A stretch of DNA of 34,535 nt from Acidobacteria bacterium RIFCSPLOWO2_02_FULL_67_21 (GTDB lineage: Bacteria; Acidobacteriota; Vicinamibacteria; Vicinamibacterales; UBA2999): NCBI GenBank assembly GCA_001767195.1, contig MEKU01000056.1:1-34535 (forward strand), in the 5' to 3' direction. Of this stretch, positions 9,330 through 19,055 are shown piece after piece. The position numbers were made by a program, and so were the translations under genes. The notes below the pieces were generated by a model. It saw only the letters and a list, made by a program, of their open reading frames with translations, had not been told where the DNA came from and made no database searches. Within the stretch, counting starts at the first letter, position 1, and each line of letters begins with the position of its first letter.

Positions 9330-11195
9330 ATGCGATTTGACGTCATCGTCGTCGGCGCCGGACACGCGGGGGTCGAGGCGGCGTACGCCGCGGCGCGGCT
9401 TGGATGCAGCGTCGGCCTTTGCACGTTGTCGCGCGAGACCGTCGCGCACATGCCGTGCAATCCCGCCGTCGGCGGCACCGCAAAAGGCCATCTCGTCCGG
9501 GAGATCGATGCCCTTGGCGGTCTCATGGGCCGCGCGATCGATGCGACGGGCATTCAGTTCAAGCTGCTCAATCGGAGCCGCGGCCCGGCTGTCTGGTCGC
9601 CCAGGGCGCAGGCCGACAAGCAGCGCTACGCGTTGTGGGTCACCGAAGCGCTCGAACGCGAGCCGAACATTTCGTGGATCTTCGGGAGAGCGGGACGGAT
9701 CGAGGTCGAGCACCAGCGAGTCGTCGCGCTCGCCATGGAGGACGGCGATCGGCACGAGTGTCGCGCGCTGGTCATCACGACGGGCACGTTCCTGAATGGC
9801 CTGATCCACATCGGCAGCGAGCAGCAGCCGGCGGGCCGCCACGGTGAGCCGCCGTCGCGCGAGATGGCGATATCAATCCGGTCGTTCGGCTTCGAGATGG
9901 GCCGCCTCAAGACGGGAACGCCGCCACGGCTGCATCGCGATAGCATCGATTTCCAGCGCGCCGCGAGCGACGGGGTGTTCGTCGAGGAACCGGGCGACGA
10001 GCAGCCGGTGCCGTTCTCGTTTTCAACCAGGGCCGCGTTGCGCAATCAAGTGCGCTGCTGGCTACTGCACACCAACGACGCCGTTCGCGATCTCGTTCGC
10101 GGCAACATCGGCAGCAGCCCGCTCTACAACGGCCAGATTCAGGGCATCGGCCCTCGGTACTGCCCATCGCTCGAGGACAAGATCATGCGGTTTCCCGATC
10201 GGGAGCGGCACCAGATCTACCTCGAGCCCGAAGGGCTCGACGTGGACGACATCTACGTGAACGGCTTCTCGATGTCGCTCCCACGGGAGGTCCAGGAGAA
10301 GCTCGTACACGCACTTCCAGGCCTGGAATCAGCATCCATCCTTCGACCCGGATATGCAGTTGAATATGATTTCGTCCAGCCGACCGGGCTCAGGTCGACG
10401 CTCGAGACCCACCGTGTGGGACGGCTGTTCTTTGCAGGACAGATGAACGGGACGTCGGGCTACGAGGAGGCTGCGGCACAAGGGCTGATGGCCGGGATCA
10501 ACGCTTCGCGGGCGGCGCGCGGCGACGGTCCCTTCACGCTGGGACGGGCCGAGGCATACATCGGCATTCTCGTCGACGACCTGATTACCCGCGGGTGTCT
10601 CGAGCCCTATCGGATGTTCACATCCAGGGCAGAGCATCGGCTGCTGCTCCGGATCGACAACGCCGACCTGCGGCTTACACCGGCCGGGCGGCGGCTCGGC
10701 CTGATCGACGAGGAGTCCTGGGCGCGCTTCGAAGCAAGACGCGAGCGCCACGCTCGCAACCTCGACACGCTGAATCGAACGCTCGTTCGCACCAGCCGGG
10801 GCGAGCGCGTTGCCGCGAGCATGCTCCTGCGGAGGCCGGGCGAGCGGCTCGAGTCGCTCATGCAACGGGGAGAAGTCGCTCTCGACGTGGACGGGGTCAC
10901 CAGGGATCTCGACCTCGCCAGCATCGCGAACGAAGTCAAGTACGAGGGGTATCTGAAGCAGGAGGCGGCGCGCGCCGAACGCATGCGCCGGCAGGAGCGC
11001 AGGCGGATCCCGGAGGGCTTTGCCTTCGCGCAGGTTCCGGGGCTGTCGCGGGAGGTCGTCCACTGGCTTTCGCAGATTCGGCCCGAAACGCTCGGCCAGG
11101 CGTCGAGGATTCCTGGCGTGACGCCGGCCGCCGTTGCCGTGCTCGGCGTGTATCTCGACAGGCCGGCCGTAGCGAGACGCCTTGACCAGCCGTGA
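9330..11195 (+). CDS. mnmG: tRNA uridine-5-carboxymethylaminomethyl synthase MnmG
   Basis: FAD enzyme that partners MnmE in modifying wobble uridine (also called GidA). 621 residues, normal length. The FAD dinucleotide-binding motif VVGAGHAGVEAA begins at about residue 7. The family signatures PCNPAVGGTAKGHLVREID and KTGTPPRL follow, with the central RPGYAVEYDFV and GQMNGTSGYEEAAAQGL, and the C-terminal tRNA/MnmE-binding helical domain from about 480. The ATG at 9330 has only a weak GGAAA upstream. The last 14 bases overlap the rsmG start. Confidence 0.97.
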   Translation: MRFDVIVVGAGHAGVEAAYAAARLGCSVGLCTLSRETVAHMPCNPAVGGTAKGHLVREIDALGGLMGRAIDATGIQFKLLNRSRGPAVWSPRAQADKQRYALWVTEALEREPNISWIFGRAGRIEVEHQRVVALAMEDGDRHECRALVITTGTFLNGLIHIGSEQQPAGRHGEPPSREMAISIRSFGFEMGRLKTGTPPRLHRDSIDFQRAASDGVFVEEPGDEQPVPFSFSTRAALRNQVRCWLLHTNDAVRDLVRGNIGSSPLYNGQIQGIGPRYCPSLEDKIMRFPDRERHQIYLEPEGLDVDDIYVNGFSMSLPREVQEKLVHALPGLESASILRPGYAVEYDFVQPTGLRSTLETHRVGRLFFAGQMNGTSGYEEAAAQGLMAGINASRAARGDGPFTLGRAEAYIGILVDDLITRGCLEPYRMFTSRAEHRLLLRIDNADLRLTPAGRRLGLIDEESWARFEARRERHARNLDTLNRTLVRTSRGERVAASMLLRRPGERLESLMQRGEVALDVDGVTRDLDLASIANEVKYEGYLKQEAARAERMRRQERRRIPEGFAFAQVPGLSREVVHWLSQIRPETLGQASRIPGVTPAAVAVLGVYLDRPAVARRLDQP

Positions 11196-11871
11196 GTTCA
11201 TCGACAAGCTGACCCGGCGCGCCCGCCGCGTGGGGGTCGCGATCGATCCGGACCTGGCGCGGAGGTTCGAAGCCTATTTCCGCGTGCTCGCCGTCTGGAA
11301 TGCCAAGATCAACCTCACCGGGTGGAAGTTGACGGAGTTTGCGCCGGACGCAATCGATCGGTTGCTGGTTGAACCGCTGGTGGCCGCGCGCTACGTCCCC
11401 TCATCTGCCACCCGCATGCTGGACATTGGCAGCGGCGGAGGTTCGCCGGCGATTCCGATGGCGCTCTCGCTTCCGCGCCTGCGCCTGACGATGGTCGAGT
11501 CCAAGATGCGGAAATCGGTGTTTTTGCGCGAAGCGGTCCGTGTGGTGGAGCTGGATGGCGCGGAGGTCGTGACCGCCAGGTTCGAGGAACTCCTGACGCG
11601 GCCCGATCTCCACGAAGCGCACGACCTGGTCACGATTCGGGCGGTCAGGCTCGAGCCACGCACGTTGATGACGCTTCAGGCATTTGTGAAACCAGGGGGA
11701 CTCCTCTTCCTGTTCCGTGGCTCCACCGCAGCGGACCCCTCCGAGACAGTCACGCCCCCCCTCGCGTGGAAGGCCACATATCCGCTCCTCGAGTCCGCAC
11801 GAAGCCGCCTGGTTCTTGTCGAAAAACATACCATCGGTCGCAGTGTTCCACGTGGAACACCCAATCCATAG
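11182..11871 (+). CDS. rsmG: 16S rRNA (guanine527-N7)-methyltransferase RsmG
   Basis: SAM-dependent methyltransferase acting on 16S rRNA (also called GidB). 229 residues. The SAM motif MLDIGSGGGSPAIPMAL at about 75-91 is followed by the family's VESKMRKSVFLREAVRVV. The N-terminal WNAKINLTGWK matches the family's WN..NLT motif. A TTG start at 11182, inside the end of mnmG, is the only start that keeps the conserved N-terminus. The final codons (S-V-P-R-G-T-P) are themselves a parS site, so coding and segregation signals overlap. Confidence 0.95.
   Translation: MTSREFIDKLTRRARRVGVAIDPDLARRFEAYFRVLAVWNAKINLTGWKLTEFAPDAIDRLLVEPLVAARYVPSSATRMLDIGSGGGSPAIPMALSLPRLRLTMVESKMRKSVFLREAVRVVELDGAEVVTARFEELLTRPDLHEAHDLVTIRAVRLEPRTLMTLQAFVKPGGLLFLFRGSTAADPSETVTPPLAWKATYPLLESARSRLVLVEKHTIGRSVPRGTPNP
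11844..11859. promoter_or_regulatory. parS: parS centromere site 1
   Basis: TGTTCCACGTGGAACA, a perfect 16-base palindrome and a recognised form of the bacterial parS consensus TGTTNCACGTGAAACA. It lies inside the last codons of rsmG, about 150 bases before parA. ParB would load here and spread to form the segregation complex. Confidence 0.93.
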
Positions 11872-11896
11872 GATGACATTCGGTTTTTGTTCGTAT

Positions 11897-11912
11897 CGTT
11901 CCACGTGAAACA
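11897..11912. promoter_or_regulatory. parS: parS centromere site 2
   Basis: CGTTCCACGTGAAACA matches the parS consensus except for its first base. The central CACGTG and both flanks are kept. It is 53 bases from site 1 and just upstream of the parA promoter, so ParB binding may also repress parAB. Confidence 0.9.
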
Positions 11913-11918
11913 ATCATC

Positions 11919-11947
11919 TTGACGGTGATCTAGAAAGGTACTAGAGT
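11919..11947 (+). promoter_or_regulatory. Probable sigma-70 promoter of parA
   Basis: TTGACG (11919-11924), a 17-base spacer, TAGAGT (11942-11947). It is only 7 bases downstream of parS site 2, so ParB could occlude it. The leader before parA is about 55 bases. Confidence 0.6.
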
Positions 11948-12009
11948 TTGTTTTACTTGCTCTGCCCACATGCGGACGCCCAGAAGAGACATAGCATAAA
12001 GTTGGTCAT

Positions 12010-12798
12010 ATGACAGATCAAATTCGCCACGCCAGGACCGTCGCCGTTGCCAACCAGAAGGGTGGCGTCGGCAAGACGACCACCGCGATCAATCTCGCCA
12101 CATCGCTGGCGCTCGACGGCATGCGCGTGCTGCTGATTGACATCGATCCGCAAGGCAACCTGACGAGCGGCGTCGGACTGAAAGGACAGCAGGCGCCCGC
12201 CGGCACCATCTACGAAGCGCTCCTGACCGAGGCGCCGCCCGAGTCGTTCGTGCTCAGCACGAGCGTGGAGAACCTCTCGCTGATTCCCGCCGACCGCAAT
12301 CTGACCGGCGCGGAGATCGAACTGGTCAGCGTGCCCGCGAGAGAGCAGCGGCTCCGGCGTGTCATTGAACCGCTGCGCGGCCGGTACGACCTGATCTTCG
12401 TCGACTGCCCGCCATCGCTCGGCCTGCTCACCCTCAACGCGCTCGTCGCCTCCGACGCGGTACTGATCCCACTGCACTGCGAATACTTCGCGCTCGAGGG
12501 CCTGGCCGATCTCGTCGGCACGATGCGCCGCGTGCGCAGCGCGCTCAATCCGGCGCTCGATATCGAAGGCGTACTGCTGACGATGTACGACGATCGCACG
12601 AACCTTGGGCAGCTCGTCGCGCGCGATGTCCGCGAGTTCTTCAAGGAGAAGGTGTTCGAGACGATCATTCCGCGCAACGTGCGTCTCGGCGAGGCGCCGA
12701 GCCACGGCATCCCGGCCGTGCTCTACGATGCGAAATCGCGCGGCGCCGCCGCGTACGTCGCGCTGGCGCGCGAGTTGCGCGCACGGCACGCGGCGTAA
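12010..12798 (+). CDS. parA: Chromosome-partitioning ATPase ParA (Soj)
   Basis: Walker-type ATPase that positions ParB-parS complexes. 262 residues. Deviant Walker A KGGVGKTT (17-24) with the signature lysine, followed by LLIDIDPQGNLTSGVG and the Walker B region LIFVDCPPSLGLLTLNAL. The C-terminus is EAPSHGIPAVLYDAKSRGA, typical of chromosomal Soj. It follows rsmG and two parS sites, as in many bacteria, and is separated from parB by a 184-base spacer holding a palindromic element. Confidence 0.96.
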   Translation: MTDQIRHARTVAVANQKGGVGKTTTAINLATSLALDGMRVLLIDIDPQGNLTSGVGLKGQQAPAGTIYEALLTEAPPESFVLSTSVENLSLIPADRNLTGAEIELVSVPAREQRLRRVIEPLRGRYDLIFVDCPPSLGLLTLNALVASDAVLIPLHCEYFALEGLADLVGTMRRVRSALNPALDIEGVLLTMYDDRTNLGQLVARDVREFFKEKVFETIIPRNVRLGEAPSHGIPAVLYDAKSRGAAAYVALARELRARHAA

Positions 12799-12837
12799 CC
12801 GGAGTGCCGAGAGTGCCTGAGGTGCCTGAAGTGCTTG

Positions 12838-12937
12838 GAACCGGTTTCATAACCGACGTAGTGCCCGGCTTTAGCCGGGCTGAAGCCCGGCACTACGTAC
12901 CGAAATTGGCGGCCAAAGTCGGTTATGAAACCGGTTC
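12838..12937. repeat. 100-base palindromic element with 20-base terminal inverted repeats
   Basis: Perfect terminal inverted repeats GAACCGGTTTCATAACCGAC (12838-12857) and its complement (12918-12937) enclose a nested inverted repeat ACGTAGTGCC (12856-12865) / GGCACTACGT (12889-12898). The centre GGCTTTAGCCGGGCTGAAGCC is near-palindromic. The ACTACGTAC end links it to the elements at 9278 and 21795. It resembles a small MITE or REP-type unit. It is flanked on the left by GTGCCTGAG-like short repeats (12804-12835). Confidence 0.85.
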
Positions 12938-12982
12938 TGGAGTGGCTGACATGCTCAGGCGAGTACGCGAGGAGACACCACG

Positions 12983-13861
12983 ATGATGGAACGACGCCCT
13001 GCGCTCGGCAAAGGCCTGAGCGCCCTGATTCCCGACGCGCCGGAGCCGCCCCGCACCGGCGCCGTCGACGTCGACATCGATCAGATTGCGCCGAGCGAGC
13101 ACCAGCCACGCGTGACGCTGGACGACGAGAAGCTCGACGAGCTGGCGGCGTCGATCCGAAGCAACGGGATCATTCAGCCGATCCTCGTGCGGCGCACCGG
13201 CGCGACCTATCGCATCATCGCCGGCGAGCGGCGCTGGCGCGCCGCACAGCGAGCCGGGCTCCTCAAGGTTCCGGTGGTCGTGCGCAACGTGCCCGACGGC
13301 GCCGAGCGCCAGCTCCTGGAGCTGGCGCTGGTCGAGAATCTGCAGCGGGAAGACCTCAACCCGATCGATGAGGCGCTCGCGTATCAGCGCCTCGCCGACG
13401 AGTTTGGCCTCACGCAGGATCAGATCGCCGCCGCCGTCGGCAAAGACCGGACGTCGGTCGCCAATTATCTGCGTCTGCTCCGCCTGCCGGAGGAAGTGCG
13501 CGGCGCGCTCGCGTCCGGATCGCTGTCGATGGGGCACGCGCGTGCGCTCCTGGCGCTCCCCGACGCCGCCGCCCAGCGCCAGGCGGCGCGCGATGTGATC
13601 GCGCGGGCGCTGTCGGTGCGCGACACCGAAGCGCTCGCCAGGAAGCTCGCCGCGCCGTCCCGCCCCGGCGCGGCGGTCGCCGCGCCCGATGTCCACACGC
13701 GCGCGGCCGAAGAGCGCCTGCGCTTCGCGCTCGGCACGAAAGTCCGCATCATCCGCCGTCGGACGGGCGGCGCCATCGAGATCGCGTTCGGCTCCGAAGC
13801 CGAGTTGAACCGGCTCTACGAACAGCTCACCGACACCGGCAGATCGCCAGCCTCCGAGTAG
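12983..13861 (+). CDS. parB: Chromosome-partitioning protein ParB (Spo0J)
   Basis: CTP-dependent DNA clamp that loads at parS. 292 residues. N-terminal ParA-contact segment RRPALGKGLSALIP, then the ParB/Srx CTPase motifs GERRWRA (81-87) and ENLQREDLNP (118-127). A helix-turn-helix lies around 144-165 (LTQDQIAAAVGKDRTSVANYLRLL), followed by a C-terminal dimerisation region. AGGAGA at 12970-12975, seven bases before the ATG at 12983, supports the start. It is followed by the ATP synthase operon rather than the more usual neighbours. Confidence 0.96.
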   Translation: MMERRPALGKGLSALIPDAPEPPRTGAVDVDIDQIAPSEHQPRVTLDDEKLDELAASIRSNGIIQPILVRRTGATYRIIAGERRWRAAQRAGLLKVPVVVRNVPDGAERQLLELALVENLQREDLNPIDEALAYQRLADEFGLTQDQIAAAVGKDRTSVANYLRLLRLPEEVRGALASGSLSMGHARALLALPDAAAQRQAARDVIARALSVRDTEALARKLAAPSRPGAAVAAPDVHTRAAEERLRFALGTKVRIIRRRTGGAIEIAFGSEAELNRLYEQLTDTGRSPASE

Positions 13862-13881
13862 TTTTTCTGTGCTATAAAAGA

Positions 13882-13908
13882 GAGCTTGTGCCATTGAGGT
13901 ACAAGCTC
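13882..13908. promoter_or_regulatory. Stem-loop in the atpH leader, with a -10-like motif upstream
   Basis: Arms GAGCTTGTGCC (13882-13892) and GGTACAAGCTC (13898-13908) form an 11-pair stem, one of them a G-U, with loop ATTGA. It ends 14 bases before the atpH ATG. TATAAA at 13873-13878 could be a -10 element but no good -35 is visible. There is no T-tract, so it is more likely a leader structure affecting translation or stability than a terminator. Confidence 0.55.
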
Positions 13909-13922
13909 GGAATGATGAACTC

Positions 13923-14468
13923 ATGAGCACTCGTGCGTCCGCCGCCCGCTACGCGCGAGCCCTCCTCGACGTCGTCCTTCAGGAAGGCAACCCGGAGCAG
14001 GTGGAGCAGGAGCTGACGGCATTTGCCGATCTGGTGGCCCGCACGCCGCAGCTCCAGCGGGTCTTTGCGAACCCCGTGGTCGCCGCGGCGGCGAAACGAG
14101 GCGTGGTCGAGGGTCTCCTGGCGCGCGTGACCGTGTCGGCGCCGCTCGGCAAGCTGCTGGTGCTGCTGGCCGAACGCGACCGGCTGACGATCGTCGGCGA
14201 GCTGGCGGCCGCCTATCACGCGCGGCTCATGGAGCATCGCCGCGTCGTGCGCGCCGACGTGACGAGCGCGGCGCCCATTTCCTCCGAGCGCGTGAGCCAG
14301 CTGCAGCAGCGGCTCGCGCAGGCCACCGGGCGACAGGTCGTCATGACCACGCGGGTCGATCCGTCGCTCATCGGCGGCATGGTCGCGCGCGTTGGCGGCG
14401 TCGTCTACGACGGCAGCATCGCGGCGCAGCTCGAACGAATGAAGGAGCGGCTGGGGCGGTCTGGCTAA
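13923..14468 (+). CDS. atpH: ATP synthase F1 delta subunit
   Basis: Stator subunit joining F1 to the peripheral stalk. 181 residues, normal length. Typical helical N-terminus [19 protein letters not shown] and the C-terminal family pattern with I-G-G-M...V-G-G-x-V-Y-D-G-S at about 155-171. First gene of an F1-only operon. The usual upstream Fo genes (a, c and b subunits) are not here; parB is. Confidence 0.95.
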   Translation: MSTRASAARYARALLDVVLQEGNPEQVEQELTAFADLVARTPQLQRVFANPVVAAAAKRGVVEGLLARVTVSAPLGKLLVLLAERDRLTIVGELAAAYHARLMEHRRVVRADVTSAAPISSERVSQLQQRLAQATGRQVVMTTRVDPSLIGGMVARVGGVVYDGSIAAQLERMKERLGRSG

Positions 14469-14506
14469 CTCCTCACGCCTGGCCCCTGCCCCCGACAAGG
14501 ATCGAT

Positions 14507-16036
14507 ATGGACATCAGAGCCGAAGAAATTTCCAAGATCATCCGCGAACAGATCGGCAGCTTCGCGGTCGAAGTCGACGTCGCCGAGGTTGGCAGCGTGA
14601 TCTCCATCGGCGACGGCATCGCGCGGCTGCACGGCATCGAGCGCGCGATGGCGGGCGAGATGCTCGAGTTTCCGCACGGGGTGTTCGGCATCGCGCTGAA
14701 CCTCGAAGAAGACAGCGTCGGCACGGTGCTGCTCGGCGACTTCACGGCGATCAAGGAAGGGGACGTGGTCAAGCGGACGGGACGCATCATTTCGGTGCCG
14801 GTCGGCGACGAGCTGCTCGGGCGCGTCGTCAACGCGCTCGGCCAGCCGCTCGACGGGAAAGGACCGATTCAGAGCAAGCAGTTCCTGCCGATCGAGCGCC
14901 TCGCGCCTGGCGTCGTCGATCGACAGCCGGTGAAAGAGCCGCTGCAGACGGGCCTCAAGGCGATTGACGGGATGGTGCCGATCGGGCGCGGGCAGCGGGA
15001 GCTGATTATCGGCGATCGTCAGACCGGCAAGACCGCGGTGGCCGTCGACACGATCATCAACCAGCGCGACACGGGCGTCATCTGCATCTACAACGCGATC
15101 GGGCAGAAGCAGTCGACGGTCGCGCAGGTCGTCCGCACGCTCGAAGAGTACGGGGCGATGAGCTACACGATCGTCGTGGCGGCTGCGGCGTCCGATCCGG
15201 CGCCGATGCTGTACATCAGTCCGTATTCCGCGTGCGCCATCGGCGAGTACTTCCGCGACGGCGGCCGCCACGCGCTGGTCGTCTATGACGACCTGTCGAA
15301 GCACGCACAGTCGTACCGCGAAATCTCGCTGCTCCTCCGCCGGCCGCCGGGGCGCGAGGCGTATCCCGGCGACGTGTTCTACCTGCACTCGCGGCTGCTC
15401 GAGCGCGCGGCCAAGCTGAACAAGGAGCTGGGCGGGGGATCGCTCACGTCGCTCCCCATCATCGAAACGCAGGCGGGCGACCTCTCGGCGTACATCCCGA
15501 CGAACGTGATCTCGATCACCGACGGGCAGATCTTCCTGGAAAGCGACCTGTTCCATCAGGGCGTCCGGCCCGCCATCAACGTCGGCAACTCGGTCTCGCG
15601 CGTGGGCGGCTCCGCCCAGATCCGCGCCATGCGGCAGGTGGCCGGCTCGCTCCGGCTCGATCTCGCGCAGTACCGCGAGCTCGCCGCGTTCGCGCAGTTC
15701 GGCAGCGACCTCGACAAGGCGACGCAGGCCCAGCTCAATCGCGGCCGACGGCTGGTCGAGATCCTCAAGCAGCCGCAGTATCAGCCGGTGCCGGTCCAGA
15801 AGCAGGTGGCGATCATCTACGCGGCGACGAAGGGCCATCTCGACGGCGTCGACATCGAGCAGGTGCACCGGTACGAGGAGGAGCTGTACCGCTTCCTCGA
15901 CAGCCGGCACCCCGACGTGCTCACGGGCATCGCCGAGAAGAAGATTCTCGACGACGAGCTGAAGGCGAAGCTGGAGGCCAGCCTCGTAGAGTTCGGCCGG
16001 CAGTTCACCGGCACGATCCAGGCGGCGGTGGCGTAG
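14507..16036 (+). CDS. atpA: ATP synthase F1 alpha subunit
   Basis: Non-catalytic nucleotide-binding subunit of F1. 509 residues. N-terminus [17 protein letters not shown], Walker A GDRQTGKT at 169-176 and the alpha signature around [17 protein letters not shown]. The start ATG follows an AAGG-type site. It lies 38 bases after atpH and four before atpG, consistent with one transcript. Confidence 0.98.
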   Translation: MDIRAEEISKIIREQIGSFAVEVDVAEVGSVISIGDGIARLHGIERAMAGEMLEFPHGVFGIALNLEEDSVGTVLLGDFTAIKEGDVVKRTGRIISVPVGDELLGRVVNALGQPLDGKGPIQSKQFLPIERLAPGVVDRQPVKEPLQTGLKAIDGMVPIGRGQRELIIGDRQTGKTAVAVDTIINQRDTGVICIYNAIGQKQSTVAQVVRTLEEYGAMSYTIVVAAAASDPAPMLYISPYSACAIGEYFRDGGRHALVVYDDLSKHAQSYREISLLLRRPPGREAYPGDVFYLHSRLLERAAKLNKELGGGSLTSLPIIETQAGDLSAYIPTNVISITDGQIFLESDLFHQGVRPAINVGNSVSRVGGSAQIRAMRQVAGSLRLDLAQYRELAAFAQFGSDLDKATQAQLNRGRRLVEILKQPQYQPVPVQKQVAIIYAATKGHLDGVDIEQVHRYEEELYRFLDSRHPDVLTGIAEKKILDDELKAKLEASLVEFGRQFTGTIQAAVA

Positions 16037-16040
16037 CCCC

Positions 16041-16937
16041 ATGCCGTCCCTGATCGACCTGCGGCGGCGGATCCGGGCCGTCAAATCGACCCAGCAGATC
16101 ACCAAGGCGATGAAGATGATCGCCGCCTCGCGCCTCAAGCGCGCGCAGGATCGCGTGATCGCGGCGCGGCCGTACGCGCAGCGGATGATGCAGGTGCTGC
16201 ACGGCCTGGCGGCCCGGGTCGATCCGGACGCGCATCCGCTGCTGCGACCCGGCGCGGAATCGGGACGCCCGCTGGCGATCGTCGTCACGGCGGACCGCGG
16301 CCTGTGCGGCAGTTTCAATTCGAACGTCATCAAGGCGGCGGGCCAGTTCATCATCAGCGAGGGACGATCGGGCGAGGTGACGCTCGGGCTCATCGGCCGC
16401 AAGGGGCGCGATTTCTTCCGGCGGCGCGGGTTCGACGTGCGGGTCGAGCAGACCGGCATTTTCCAGCGTCTCTCGTACGTGCACGCGCTCGAGATCGCCA
16501 ACGCCGCCATCGACGAGTTCGTCTCGGGGCGCGCGTCGCGCGTCTATCTCATCTACAACGAGTTCAAGTCGGTGATGACGCAGCGCCTGGCCACCGAGCA
16601 GTTGCTGCCGATCCCTCGGATCCCACCCAACGGCGCAGGCGCCGTGGGGGCCCCGGGGATCGACGGCGATGCGACGGCGGGGGCGGAGTACCTGTACGAG
16701 CCGAACGCCGAGGCCATCTTCAGCGAGCTGCTCCCCCGGTACGTGCAGGCGCAGGTCTACCGGGCGCTGCTCGAATCGAACGCGGCGTTCTTCGCGGCGC
16801 AGATGACCGCGATGGATGCGGCGACCCGGAACTCGTCGGAGATGATCGACAGCCTGACGCTCTACATGAACAAGGTCCGGCAGGCCGCGATCACGAGGGA
16901 AATCATCGAGGTCGTCTCGGGCGCCTCGGCGACGTAG
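16041..16937 (+). CDS. atpG: ATP synthase F1 gamma subunit
   Basis: Central rotor shaft of F1. 298 residues. Conserved N-terminal coiled coil LRRRIRAVKSTQQITKAMKMIAASRL and the C-terminal helix with A-M-D-A-A-T-R-N and LYMNKVRQAAITREIIEVVSGA, both diagnostic. The middle has TADRGLCGSFNSNVIK. Starts four bases after atpA and is followed by a 132-base spacer with two hairpins before atpD. Confidence 0.97.
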   Translation: MPSLIDLRRRIRAVKSTQQITKAMKMIAASRLKRAQDRVIAARPYAQRMMQVLHGLAARVDPDAHPLLRPGAESGRPLAIVVTADRGLCGSFNSNVIKAAGQFIISEGRSGEVTLGLIGRKGRDFFRRRGFDVRVEQTGIFQRLSYVHALEIANAAIDEFVSGRASRVYLIYNEFKSVMTQRLATEQLLPIPRIPPNGAGAVGAPGIDGDATAGAEYLYEPNAEAIFSELLPRYVQAQVYRALLESNAAFFAAQMTAMDAATRNSSEMIDSLTLYMNKVRQAAITREIIEVVSGASAT

Positions 16938-18530
<1,593 letters not shown>

Positions 18531-18532
18531 TA

Positions 18533-18616
18533 ACCACGACGGACACGAAGGTCGCGAAGAACACGAATGCGAAATAGAGATCTTCGTGACCTTCGAAGCC
18601 TTCGTGACTTCGTGGT
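18533..18616. repeat. ACCACGA-type inverted element between atpD and atpC
   Basis: Begins ACCACGACGGACACGAAGGTCGC and ends CTTCGTGACTTCGTGGT. The two halves are imperfect inverted repeats built of ACGAAGG/CCTTCGT units. The same family appears at 19855-19918 between the two ABC transporter genes. It occupies nearly the whole atpD-atpC spacer. Confidence 0.82.
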
Positions 18617-18625
18617 GAAGGTCTA

Positions 18626-19048
18626 ATGGCTATACCCACAAAGCTCGCGCTCGAGATCGTCACGCCGGACCGGGCGCTCGTCCGGGCGGACGTCGACGAG
18701 CTCCAGGTGCCCGGGTCCGAGGGATACCTCGGCATCCTGCCGGGCCACACACCGCTGCTGTCCTCGCTCACGGTCGGCGAGCTCTGGTACCGCGTCGGCC
18801 AGGAGAGGCACTACCTGGCGATTGCCGGCGGATTCGTCGAGGTGCTGCCCGACCGGGTGACGGTGCTGGCGCAGATTGCCGAACGCGCGCAGGACATCGA
18901 CGTGGCGCGGGCGGAGGCGGCCAGGAAGCGGGCGGAAGAGCGGCTCGCGCGCCCCTCGGGCGAGCTCGATTTCGAGCGGGCCCGCATCGCGATGATGAAG
19001 TCGCTGATCCGGCTGCAGGTGGCCTCGAGAGCAAGGACGAGGGTATAA
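18626..19048 (+). CDS. atpC: ATP synthase F1 epsilon subunit
   Basis: Regulatory rotor subunit. 140 residues. Beta-sandwich N-domain with LALEIVTPDRALVRADVDELQVPGSEGYLGILPGHTPLL and a two-helix C-terminal domain (about 88-140). Last gene of the F1 operon. No good Shine-Dalgarno is obvious because the ACCACGA element abuts the start. Confidence 0.96.
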   Translation: MAIPTKLALEIVTPDRALVRADVDELQVPGSEGYLGILPGHTPLLSSLTVGELWYRVGQERHYLAIAGGFVEVLPDRVTVLAQIAERAQDIDVARAEAARKRAEERLARPSGELDFERARIAMMKSLIRLQVASRARTRV

Positions 19049-19055
19049 CAGAGGT

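Noticed and set aside
12804-12986. A 60-codon open frame between parA and parB
   Set aside because: It runs through the palindromic element and has no ribosome-binding site or recognisable features.
14465-16510. A 681-codon open frame antisense to atpA/atpG
   Set aside because: A reading shadow of highly conserved ATP synthase genes; no recognisable domain.
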